Position numbers and translations under genes: made by a program | In this document: piece by piece, positions 1 through 5,993 of the stretch | Position numbering within the stretch: position 1 is the first letter of the stretch | How the letters are laid out: every line of letters starts with the position of its first letter | Assembly (NCBI GenBank): GCA_903970295.1 | Contig: CAJCHQ010000528.1 | Location: 1 to 5,993 of the forward strand | DNA length: 5,993 bases | Reading direction: 5' to 3' | Origin: Bryobacterales bacterium | GTDB lineage: Bacteria; Cyanobacteriota; Vampirovibrionia; Obscuribacterales; Obscuribacteraceae | The notes under the pieces: generated by a model | What the model was told of the DNA's origin: nothing | The model's input: only the letters and a program-made list of their open reading frames with translations | The model's database searches: none

Positions 1-1974
1 AATGGGCGGGTACTGATCAATTTTGATACTGAGTACCGCATCAGGGACATCTACTATCCGCACGTCGGGCAAGAGAATCAGACCATTGGTCACGTCAACC
101 AATTCGGCGTCTGGGTCGACGGCAAATTCGCCTGGATGGGCGCTGGTTGGGACATTCGCCGCCATTACTCGAAAGAATCGCTAGTTACCGATGTGCAGGT
201 GAATCACCCGCAACTGCAACTCGATATTCGCATTCACGATCTCGTCGATTATTATCACGACATCTTCGTGCGTGAAATTCATGTCACTGACTTGAGCAAC
301 AAAGATCGCGACGTGCGTTTGTTCTTCCATCAAGATTTTCACATCTCAGAATCCGAAGTCGGCGATACAGCATTCTATGATCCGCGTTCTACTTCAATCA
401 TTCACTACAAGAAAAAGCGTTGGTTCCTCGTCAACGGATCGACCGAGAAAAGCACCGGTATCCAGCACTGGTCGATCGGCAATAAAGAAGTCAACGGCAG
501 TGAAGGCACATGGCGCGATGCAGAGGACGGCGAGCTCGGTTGCAATGGGATCGCTCAAGGTTCAGTCGATTCCACAGTTGGCATTCATTTGCATGTGTCG
601 GCCGGTCAAAAAGAAACAGCCCATTACTGGCTGGCTTTCGGCGAAAGATACGATGATGTGATCAAGCTTGATAATCTGGTGCGTGAAAAAGGTGCTGATT
701 ACTTCGTACCGCGTAACCAAAATTACTGGCGTCTCTGGGTTAATCCCGAGCACATCGATTTCCTCAACTTGCCCCAGAATGTTGTCGATCTGTTCAAGCG
801 CAGTTTGCTCATCATCAGAACGCAAATTGACGAAGGCGGTGCGATCATTGCTGCCAACGATCACGATATTGCCCAATTTGCTCGCGACACCTATTCATAT
901 ATGTGGCCGCGCGATGGTGCATTAGTCGCACATGCTCTCACTAGAGCTGGCTATCGCGATCTGGCACAGAACTTCTTCACTTTCTGCGCCGAGGTGATGA
1001 CGGACGAAGGCTATTTGTTGCACAAGTACAATCCAGACAAATCGCTTGCATCGAGCTGGCATCCGTGGATGGTGAACGGCAAGCAAGAATTGCCGATTCA
1101 AGAAGACGAAACAGCGCTGGTTCTGTGGTCTCTCTGGGAGCACTTCAAAAAATTCAGAAACGTCGGTTTCATGAAAGACATGTTCCAGGGATTGATCATG
1201 AAAGCCGGAGATTTCCTCGTACGCTTCCGCGATCCCGAAACCAAATTGCCTCTTCCATCGTATGATCTTTGGGAAGAAAGATATGGCATGCATCTGTTCA
1301 CTGTTTCCAGCGTGATCGCCGGACTGCAAGCGGCTGCCAACTTCTGTCATGCACTTGGTGAATTAGACAGACACCGCATCTATGAAGAAGCGGCCGAAGA
1401 AATTCAACAAGCAATGATCAAATATCTGTGGAGCGAAAAAGACAAACGCTTCTGTCGCATGGCTACACGCACAGAGACCGGATATGACCTCGACATGACT
1501 GTAGACGCAGCTATGTATAGCTGCTTTGCCTTCGCCGGTTTGCCTGCGCGCGATCCCAAAGTGAAAGCGACAATGCAAGCGATCAAAGACAAGCTCTGGG
1601 TCAAGACCGACGTCGGTGGTTGCGCTCGATATCAGAACGACTACTACCATCAGGTTGCCCACGACGATCTGGATAAAGTGCCAGGTAATCCATGGTTCAT
1701 ATGCACCATGTGGTTGGCGCAATACGACATCGCCAGCGCGCGTTCACAGGAAGGACTGCGCGACGCAGTACAGATCCTCGAGTGGGTAGCAGATCATGCC
1801 TTGCCATCGGGCGCTCTGGCTGAGCAAGTGCATCCGTTCTCGAATGCGCCTCTCTCAGTTTCGCCTTTGACGTGGAGTCACGCAACATTCGTAGACTGCG
1901 TTCTCGGCTATCTGGAAAAACGTCGTGCCTTGATGACTGAGAACGTCTTCGCTCATACGATCACGCCTAACTAG
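1..1974 (+). CDS. Glycoside hydrolase family 15 protein (glucoamylase/trehalase type), 5' end cut by window
   Basis: This is an exo-acting, inverting alpha-glucosidase that would release glucose from maltodextrin or starch-like glucans, or from trehalose. The frame is open from base 1 and ends at TAG 1972-1974, giving 657 codons. The first codons read NGRVLINFDTEYRIRDIYYP, the usual opening of the prokaryotic GH15 N-terminal beta-sandwich, so only a few residues are missing and the ATG at 136 is internal. The beta-sandwich spans about 1-780 and the (alpha/alpha)6 catalytic barrel about 785-1950. Visible barrel motifs are SYMWPRDGA (near 895-921), PSYDLWEERYG with the Glu pair at 1273-1278 expected to hold the general acid, and LAEQVHP with Glu at 1822-1824 expected to be the general base, followed by PLTWSHA. 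The length is normal for bacterial members and no lesion is seen. Substrate cannot be decided from sequence. Export cannot be judged because the N-terminus is lost. The gene is convergent with the kinase. Confidence 0.93.
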   Translation, partial: NGRVLINFDTEYRIRDIYYPHVGQENQTIGHVNQFGVWVDGKFAWMGAGWDIRRHYSKESLVTDVQVNHPQLQLDIRIHDLVDYYHDIFVREIHVTDLSNKDRDVRLFFHQDFHISESEVGDTAFYDPRSTSIIHYKKKRWFLVNGSTEKSTGIQHWSIGNKEVNGSEGTWRDAEDGELGCNGIAQGSVDSTVGIHLHVSAGQKETAHYWLAFGERYDDVIKLDNLVREKGADYFVPRNQNYWRLWVNPEHIDFLNLPQNVVDLFKRSLLIIRTQIDEGGAIIAANDHDIAQFARDTYSYMWPRDGALVAHALTRAGYRDLAQNFFTFCAEVMTDEGYLLHKYNPDKSLASSWHPWMVNGKQELPIQEDETALVLWSLWEHFKKFRNVGFMKDMFQGLIMKAGDFLVRFRDPETKLPLPSYDLWEERYGMHLFTVSSVIAGLQAAANFCHALGELDRHRIYEEAAEEIQQAMIKYLWSEKDKRFCRMATRTETGYDLDMTVDAAMYSCFAFAGLPARDPKVKATMQAIKDKLWVKTDVGGCARYQNDYYHQVAHDDLDKVPGNPWFICTMWLAQYDIASARSQEGLRDAVQILEWVADHALPSGALAEQVHPFSNAPLSVSPLTWSHATFVDCVLGYLEKRRALMTENVFAHTITPN

Positions 1975-1981
1975 CAACGTA

Positions 1982-2000
1982 GTCAGTTCGACGAACTGGT
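1982..2000 (+). terminator. Small hairpin after the GH15 stop, possible weak terminator
   Basis: CAGTTC-GAC-GAACTG (1984-1998) is a perfect 6-bp stem with a 3-base loop. Two G-U pairs extend it to 8 bp in plus-strand RNA. It begins 7 bases after the GH15 stop, the right place for 3'-end formation. No T-tract follows on either strand, so it is not a canonical intrinsic terminator and may simply be a 3'-end stabilising hairpin or chance. Confidence 0.3.
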
Positions 2001-2013
2001 CAATGCCAATGAC

Positions 2014-2043
2014 TTAGTTAGTGCCGTGAATTAGTTAGTGCCG
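2014..2043. repeat. 13-bp direct repeat at the kinase 3' end
   Basis: TTAGTTAGTGCCG occurs at 2014-2026 and again at 2031-2043, a 17-bp period with a 4-base spacer. The right copy contains the last kinase codons and its TAA stop (minus strand, 2035-2037). The left copy lies just beyond the gene. This looks like a small local duplication of the gene end and leaves extra TAA-like triplets behind the stop. Confidence 0.7.
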
Positions 2044-4563
2044 GCGACTCAATTTCTTCTCAGCGCTCTTCAGTAAATCTTTAGTGCGCTTGAGCTTTGG
2101 GTCGCCGGAGTCTAAGACTTTATTGCGAATGTCTAGTGATTTGCGGTAGTTATCGACTGCCAGGTCGAGCTTTCCTTGCTTGTCGTAGAGGACGCCGAGC
2201 ACAAAGTAGATTTCGCCCACTACTTGATTGTCGGATCCGAGTGCCTTGGTATCAATGTCCAGCGCCTGCTTGAACAATTGCTCGGAACTAGAATAATCGG
2301 CTTTGCGGAAAGCCAACGCTCCCATCACCATTTGACTATCGGCCAGGGCCGGGTCTCCAGGGCTGAGGCTCTTCTGCCTTATGGCATAGGCCTGCTTGTA
2401 ATATGTATCAGCCTCAGACAATTTGCCAAGTAATTGATAAGCCTGACCGAGGTCATTCAGGATCTTGGCCGTATCGGGATGATCGGGACCGTTAGTCTTT
2501 AGCGTTAGCGTCTTCGCTTGCAGCAAATAATTGAGCGCCTCCTTATAATGACCCTGGCGCAATTCCAAATTGCCCATGCCGGACAAGGTGCCGGCGACGT
2601 TGGCATGCTGAGGATCCATCTTCTGTTTCAGTGTCAAAGCTCGCTTGAAGAATGTCAGGGCTCTGCCATATTGACCGGATTGAGTGTAGATGATCGCCAG
2701 ATTGTTAAGCGATTCCGCCATTTCGTTGTCGGTAGGTTTCGGCGGCGGACCATCATAACTGACGATCGAGTAGAGATAACTGCGCGCCTGATCTAATTTA
2801 AATTGGGCAAGACAAATGCGTCCGAGCATCGATTGAATCACGAAACCGTCGGCCGTATCGCCAGAACCGAGAGCCTTGTTCAAAGCAGGAACGAGCAGTT
2901 TTTCAGCTTCTTTGTATTCGCCCTTGTCGTAGAGGTCTTGCGCCTGTTTCATGACCGAAGCAACGTCGACTTTGCCCATATCAGGAGTGCCGCTACCGCT
3001 ATTACTTCTCGATCCATCAGTGCCATTAGCATTGACACCACTTGCGGTACTAGCTGGCGGAGTTCCTGATATCGCGACAGGCACACCGCCCTTAACACCA
3101 CCACCAGGCTTTGCCGTGTTACCCAATAGTCCGGCAACGAGGACAGCCACTCCAACAAAAACTAAGGCACCGCCGATAATGAGCGCAGGCTGTAATTTTT
3201 CGAGAGGATCTTTAGATAGATTCGGGTTGATTGTCTGTCCGAGCAGAGCTTGCTCAGCGCTGCTGGCACCCCCGCGAGCGGCACCAGAGGTCGCACCAGA
3301 ATTAGAATCACCCGCGGAATTTGCAACTGCCGCCGAATTTGCAATTGCTGCAGAATTTGCGACTACGCCGGCCGGGTTTGCTCCATCTGCCGATGAAGCG
3401 GCTTCGCTAGGAGCGGCACCATCTTTTTCGGCCGCCTTCTCCTCCGGACCTTTGATCAGCGTTGTGTCGCGCTGCAACAATTTGTTCAGTGTCGACCGCT
3501 GCTTATTTAGCTCACCAATTTTGGGAGTGCGCGAAGCTGTTTCTTCATGGGCGGGAAAAATAAAAGGCGAGACAACATTGATGCCTGCGCATTCTTCCAG
3601 CGCTTTACGCACCTCGAGCATGGTTTGAAAACGTTCGGATGGATCCTTCTTCAACATTTTCATGACAACGGCTTCAAACGCCTCGGGGATTTCAAACTCG
3701 GGACAACATGTCGCAAACGGATGCGGATTTTCGTTTACTTGCTTGAACATTGCTTCCAGCGCATCCTGACCCATGAATGGAGATTCACCGGCGACTATGC
3801 GATACATGACACAGCCGAGCGAATAGATATCGGATCGGGCATCGAGACTGATGCCGCGACATTGTTCGGGACTCATATATAAGGGGCTGCCAAAAATCTG
3901 CCCCGTATGAGTGAGCTCCATTGGCTTTCCTTCACCGTCTTGCCTCGGTAAAAGTTTGGCGATACCGAAGTCGACAATTTTGACGAAATCACCGACACCT
4001 TCGAAGTCGACAAGCATGATGTTGGCTGGTTTCAGATCGCGGTGAATGACACCTTTCTGGTGAGCGTGAGCAAGCCCGGCGCAAATTTGAATGAAGATCG
4101 GCACCGCTCGCTGCAAAGGCAAATAACCATCGTCTTCGAGAATCTGAGAGAGACTGCGACCTTCCAAAAAGTCCATAACCAAATACGGCTTGCCATCAAC
4201 AGTTTGACCGAAATCGAAAACAGTCAAAATATTCGGGTGGCTGAGCGAACTCGCAGCCTGAGCCTCTTGTTGAAAACGAGCCAGGGCGATTTCGCTGGCA
4301 ACGACTTCCGGCAAAAGCATTTTGATCGCTACGGTCCGATGCATCAACAGGTGCTTGGCTTTGTAAACGACGCCCATGCCGCCGCCGCCCAGCACTTCGA
4401 GAATTTCATATTTCTCTTCGATGATCGACCCGACCAGAGGTTCTTGCTTGGCGGCAACCAACAGTCCCCCATCCTTAGGGCAGACAACTTCGTCTTCTCC
4501 ATAGCGCGTGCCACAGGTGACACACTGCTGAACATCCTTACGAGTCGAATTGTCCGGCTGCAC
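2035..4563 (-). CDS. Membrane Ser/Thr protein kinase (Hanks type) with C-terminal TPR array
   Basis: Predicted to phosphorylate proteins on Ser/Thr in the cytoplasm while its TPRs lie outside the membrane; 842 residues. Residues 14-31 form a short zinc-ribbon-like motif (CVTC...CPKDGG) with only three Cys. The kinase domain spans about 52-322: Gly loop GGGGMGVVY (59-67), Lys81 in VAIK, probable helix-C Glu100, HRDLKPAN (174-181), DFG (198-200), SPE (231-233), SDIYSLG (244-250) and Arg311. All catalytic residues are present, so it should be active. Thr218 and Thr220 are possible activation-loop sites. An Ala/Ser/Asn-rich linker (about 375-440) precedes one membrane helix (460-481) and a Gly/Ser/Thr-rich spacer. 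TPRs run from about 537 to 815, the last five starting at 614, 656, 698, 740 and 782, an exact 42-residue period typical of kinesin-light-chain TPRs. The start is GTG, with an in-frame TAG three codons upstream excluding a longer form. Its substrates and stimulus cannot be told from sequence. Confidence 0.95.
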   Translation of the reverse strand: MQPDNSTRKDVQQCVTCGTRYGEDEVVCPKDGGLLVAAKQEPLVGSIIEEKYEILEVLGGGGMGVVYKAKHLLMHRTVAIKMLLPEVVASEIALARFQQEAQAASSLSHPNILTVFDFGQTVDGKPYLVMDFLEGRSLSQILEDDGYLPLQRAVPIFIQICAGLAHAHQKGVIHRDLKPANIMLVDFEGVGDFVKIVDFGIAKLLPRQDGEGKPMELTHTGQIFGSPLYMSPEQCRGISLDARSDIYSLGCVMYRIVAGESPFMGQDALEAMFKQVNENPHPFATCCPEFEIPEAFEAVVMKMLKKDPSERFQTMLEVRKALEECAGINVVSPFIFPAHEETASRTPKIGELNKQRSTLNKLLQRDTTLIKGPEEKAAEKDGAAPSEAASSADGANPAGVVANSAAIANSAAVANSAGDSNSGATSGAARGGASSAEQALLGQTINPNLSKDPLEKLQPALIIGGALVFVGVAVLVAGLLGNTAKPGGGVKGGVPVAISGTPPASTASGVNANGTDGSRSNSGSGTPDMGKVDVASVMKQAQDLYDKGEYKEAEKLLVPALNKALGSGDTADGFVIQSMLGRICLAQFKLDQARSYLYSIVSYDGPPPKPTDNEMAESLNNLAIIYTQSGQYGRALTFFKRALTLKQKMDPQHANVAGTLSGMGNLELRQGHYKEALNYLLQAKTLTLKTNGPDHPDTAKILNDLGQAYQLLGKLSEADTYYKQAYAIRQKSLSPGDPALADSQMVMGALAFRKADYSSSEQLFKQALDIDTKALGSDNQVVGEIYFVLGVLYDKQGKLDLAVDNYRKSLDIRNKVLDSGDPKLKRTKDLLKSAEKKLSRRH
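3317..3370 (-). repeat. 18-bp tandem repeat (3 copies) in the kinase linker
   Basis: Plus-strand units GAATTTGCAACTGCCGCC (3317-3334), GAATTTGCAATTGCTGCA (3335-3352) and GAATTTGCGACTACGCCG (3353-3370) are in-frame hexapeptide repeats. In the kinase they read around NSAAIA, NSAAVA and NSAGDS (residues about 403-420). More diverged units flank them (NPAGVV before, NSGATS after). The repeat lies in the disordered linker between kinase domain and membrane helix and could vary in copy number between strains without breaking the frame. Confidence 0.85.
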
Positions 4564-4573
4564 TGCTTGCTAT

Positions 4574-4579
4574 TCCCCC
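4574..4579 (-). promoter_or_regulatory. Probable ribosome binding site for the kinase GTG start
   Basis: The minus strand reads GGGGGA ten bases before the GTG at 4563-4561. It is a G-rich, imperfect Shine-Dalgarno match within a longer G-rich run (GGGGACCGGGGGA). With the TAG three codons upstream, it supports GTG as the start, although the match is not strong. Confidence 0.45.
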
Positions 4580-4649
4580 GGTCCCCGCTGTTCCTATTTT
4601 CTCAGGAGCGCAACATCCCAAGAGATACTGCTGACGGCACTTTGCGTTT

Positions 4650-4677
4650 TGTGAAACAATAACGAACAACTTTCACA
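4650..4677. promoter_or_regulatory. Perfect inverted repeat, possible operator
   Basis: TGTGAAA (4650-4656) and TTTCACA (4671-4677) are exact reverse complements separated by 14 bases. Their centres are 21 bp apart, two helical turns, which would place both half-sites on the same DNA face for a dimeric regulator. The site lies 18 bases before the ATG at 4696 and within the shared region, so it could affect either gene. A 7-bp palindrome can occur by chance, and no known regulator is recognised. The TGTGA/TCACA half-sites recall CRP, but the spacing is far too long for a CRP site. Confidence 0.35.
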
Positions 4678-4682
4678 TATCC

Positions 4683-4687
4683 AGGTG
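4683..4687 (+). promoter_or_regulatory. Ribosome binding site for the exported TPR gene
   Basis: AGGTG sits eight bases before the ATG at 4696, a normal Shine-Dalgarno spacing. In-frame TAA at 4660-4662 and the absence of any other start codon between it and 4696 fix this ATG as the furthest upstream start. Confidence 0.65.
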
Positions 4688-4695
4688 CTCTTGGC

Positions 4696-5993
4696 ATGAA
4701 TACACCCTTTCTCACAAAGCGTCTGATTGGTATTTTCGCTCTCCTGACCGGATTTCAAGTTGTATCCGACCTTCCAATCCAGTATTCAACCATATTACGC
4801 CCTTCCGGACAGTGCCCGGGCGGCGCCTGGGCAGCCGCCAGTGCCGATGCCCCGGCTATCACAGGCAGCATCACCGCCCAGGGTAGCGCCACGCAGCAGG
4901 CGGCAGACAAGGCGGTTTTGTTTGAAGATTACGCCCGGGCCGAATCGCTCTATCAACGCGCCATCAAAGAGACAAGCGGCGGCGACAAAAACGTTAACCT
5001 TTTAGACGGTTTGGGCGAAAGTTACATCTGGCAAGGAAAATTCGATCTTGCCAATAAGCAATTGACGCGCGCGGCTTCACTGGCTGCCAAAAATGCTGCC
5101 AGTAAGCCACTTGAATATGCCAACGTGCTCGATGACCAATCATGGCTTTATCAAGCCACAGGCAAGAGCGATAAGGCCATGGATGCTTGCCAACAGGCGA
5201 TCGATATCCGCCGCAAAGAGGCGCCGGGTTCTGCTTATCTGGCGGAGAGCCTGGAGCACCTCAGTACTATGTACGACGCGCAAGGACAATTCAAAAACGC
5301 GAGCGACTTGTTGCTTGAGGCGATCAATATTCGCCATGGGGAAACCACACCAAATACTCGCGCCATCGCCGACGATACCGGCAAATTAGCAGCGCTCGCA
5401 CAAAAATCGGGCAATCCACAGGAAGCTCAGAAGTTATTCAATCAAGAATTAGGAATGAAACAGGCAACTGGAGCTGTGACGCAACCCTTCAGTCCACATC
5501 CTTACACCCAAAACATCGAATTCAACTTTTTCAACGGCTCGCCTAATTGCACTCAGCAGATTGCCAACGGAAAAGTAATTCAGAGCATCACCGCCAATGG
5601 TGTCACGGTGCGGGCGACTGTTGTCTCCAAGCCGAATGAATTCGTCAAGACAACGAGAGCCGAGTTGCAATTTATAAACAACAGCGACAAGCAAATCAGC
5701 ATTCTGCCGCAGCCCCCGATTTTTTTGGTTTTAAGTCCCAAGATGCGATACGCTCAAAAGCTGGACGGCAGCCAATTGGCTGACAAAATCGAAAAGAAAG
5801 GGCAAAGCAAAGCAGGCTGGATCAATTTCTGGGGTTCGCAAGCGACAACCACAGTCACAACCACCGGCATGAATATGGGTGGTGGCTATGGTTATGGATA
5901 CGGTGGACCTTATGGCTACATGCCACCAACCTTCATTGGTCGCGGCGGACGCGGCAATCGAAATTGGAACAATGGTTTCTATCAGCCGGGGCA
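4696..5993 (+). CDS. Exported TPR protein with Gly/Tyr-rich C-terminal region, 3' end cut by window
   Basis: The frame is open from ATG 4696 to the window end (432 codons, no stop), so the protein is incomplete. The N-terminus (MNTPFLTKR, then hydrophobic 10-23 LIGIFALLTGFQVV) looks like a Sec signal peptide, possibly cleaved after VVS (residue 24); a site near AWAAASA (44-50) is also possible. TPR-like helices follow at about 73-90, 101-131, 138-171, 180-213 and 222-256. The last three keep a 42-residue period and end in motifs such as AIDIRRK and AINIRH, as in kinesin-light-chain TPRs. Residues about 270-350 look beta-rich (VTVRATVVS, AELQFINNS, IFLVLSPKM) and match no family I recognise. 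The tail has TTTVTTT (384-390) and a Gly/Tyr-rich stretch (395-408), then Arg/Gly/Asn-rich sequence. It probably acts outside the cytoplasmic membrane in protein binding. It is divergent from the TPR kinase, so a shared role is plausible but unproven. Confidence 0.85.
   Translation, partial: MNTPFLTKRLIGIFALLTGFQVVSDLPIQYSTILRPSGQCPGGAWAAASADAPAITGSITAQGSATQQAADKAVLFEDYARAESLYQRAIKETSGGDKNVNLLDGLGESYIWQGKFDLANKQLTRAASLAAKNAASKPLEYANVLDDQSWLYQATGKSDKAMDACQQAIDIRRKEAPGSAYLAESLEHLSTMYDAQGQFKNASDLLLEAINIRHGETTPNTRAIADDTGKLAALAQKSGNPQEAQKLFNQELGMKQATGAVTQPFSPHPYTQNIEFNFFNGSPNCTQQIANGKVIQSITANGVTVRATVVSKPNEFVKTTRAELQFINNSDKQISILPQPPIFLVLSPKMRYAQKLDGSQLADKIEKKGQSKAGWINFWGSQATTTVTTTGMNMGGGYGYGYGGPYGYMPPTFIGRGGRGNRNWNNGFYQPG
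5878..5919 (+). repeat. Gly-Tyr low-complexity coding repeat
   Basis: Degenerate GGN-TAY codons encode GGGYGYGYGGPYGY in the exported TPR protein (residues 395-408). Synonymous codons vary, so the pattern is kept at the protein level and not as an exact DNA repeat. Such Gly/Tyr-rich tails are common in surface or self-associating proteins; a role here is inference. Confidence 0.7.

Larger units (their letters stand above)
4564..4695. other. Divergent intergenic region between kinase and exported TPR gene
   Basis: This 132-bp stretch must hold the 5' signals of both divergent genes unless one is transcribed from further away. It contains the two ribosome binding sites and one perfect inverted repeat. 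I saw no strong sigma-70 promoter on either strand. The best plus-strand pair is CTGACG (4631-4636), an 18-bp gap, then AACAAT (4655-4660), with four of six matches in each box, which is too weak to annotate separately. Confidence 0.7.

Noticed and set aside
922..1350. 142-codon minus-strand open frame inside the GH15 gene
   Set aside because: It lies opposite the conserved GH15 catalytic region and its translation resembles no protein family.
2951..3628. 225-codon plus-strand open frame rich in Ala, Pro and Ser
   Set aside because: It mirrors the low-complexity linker of the kinase, has no Shine-Dalgarno site and shows no domain.
4631..4660. Sigma-70 promoter CTGACG-N18-AACAAT for the exported TPR gene
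   Set aside because: Only four of six bases match in each box with a suboptimal spacer; expected by chance in a region this size.
4042..4662. 206-codon plus-strand open frame opposite the kinase N-terminal half, reaching into the intergenic region
   Set aside because: It is antisense to the conserved kinase domain and has no recognisable domain. The minus-strand reading carries every kinase motif, so the frame is a shadow.
4650..4677. CRP-type binding site (TGTGA...TCACA)
   Set aside because: A CRP site has a 6-base gap between TGTGA and TCACA; here the gap is 18 bases, so the match is only in the half-sites.
4760..5005. 81-codon plus-strand frame starting inside the exported TPR gene, considered as sign of a frameshift
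   Set aside because: The main frame is open throughout and gives signal peptide and TPR sequence on both sides; this frame is Pro/Arg-rich and structureless.

Overview
The window looks like ordinary bacterial chromosome with about 50% G+C. It is densely coding and holds three genes, two of which run off the ends. I saw no sign of phage, insertion sequence, CRISPR or RNA gene. The host cannot be named from sequence alone. A large Hanks-type kinase fused to kinesin-light-chain-type TPRs, next to a secreted TPR protein, fits bacteria rich in TPR proteins and kinases, such as non-photosynthetic cyanobacterial relatives (Vampirovibrionia/Obscuribacterales), Acidobacteria or Planctomycetes. This placement is inference and weak.

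Layout: (1) 1-1974, plus strand, is a glycoside hydrolase family 15 (glucoamylase/trehalase-type) gene whose first few codons lie before the window. (2) 1975-2034 is a short gap between convergent genes, with a small hairpin and a 13-bp direct repeat whose second copy overlaps the kinase stop codon. (3) 2035-4563, minus strand, is a complete 842-residue membrane Ser/Thr kinase: short Cys motif, kinase domain, Ala/Ser/Asn-rich linker containing an 18-bp tandem repeat, one membrane helix, then TPRs. (4) 4564-4695 is a 132-bp divergent intergenic region with a perfect inverted repeat that could be an operator. (5) 4696-5993, plus strand, is an open frame of 432 codons with no stop inside the window. 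It encodes an exported TPR protein with an unrecognised beta-rich region and a Gly/Tyr-rich tail.

How they may work together: the kinase topology predicts a cytoplasmic catalytic domain and TPRs outside the cytoplasmic membrane. The divergent neighbour carries a signal peptide and the same 42-residue class of TPR, so both TPR arrays should sit in the same compartment. A sensor kinase paired with an exported TPR partner is the most interesting hypothesis here, but it rests only on domain layout and adjacency. The GH15 enzyme is convergent with the kinase and probably a separate alpha-glucan or trehalose metabolism gene.
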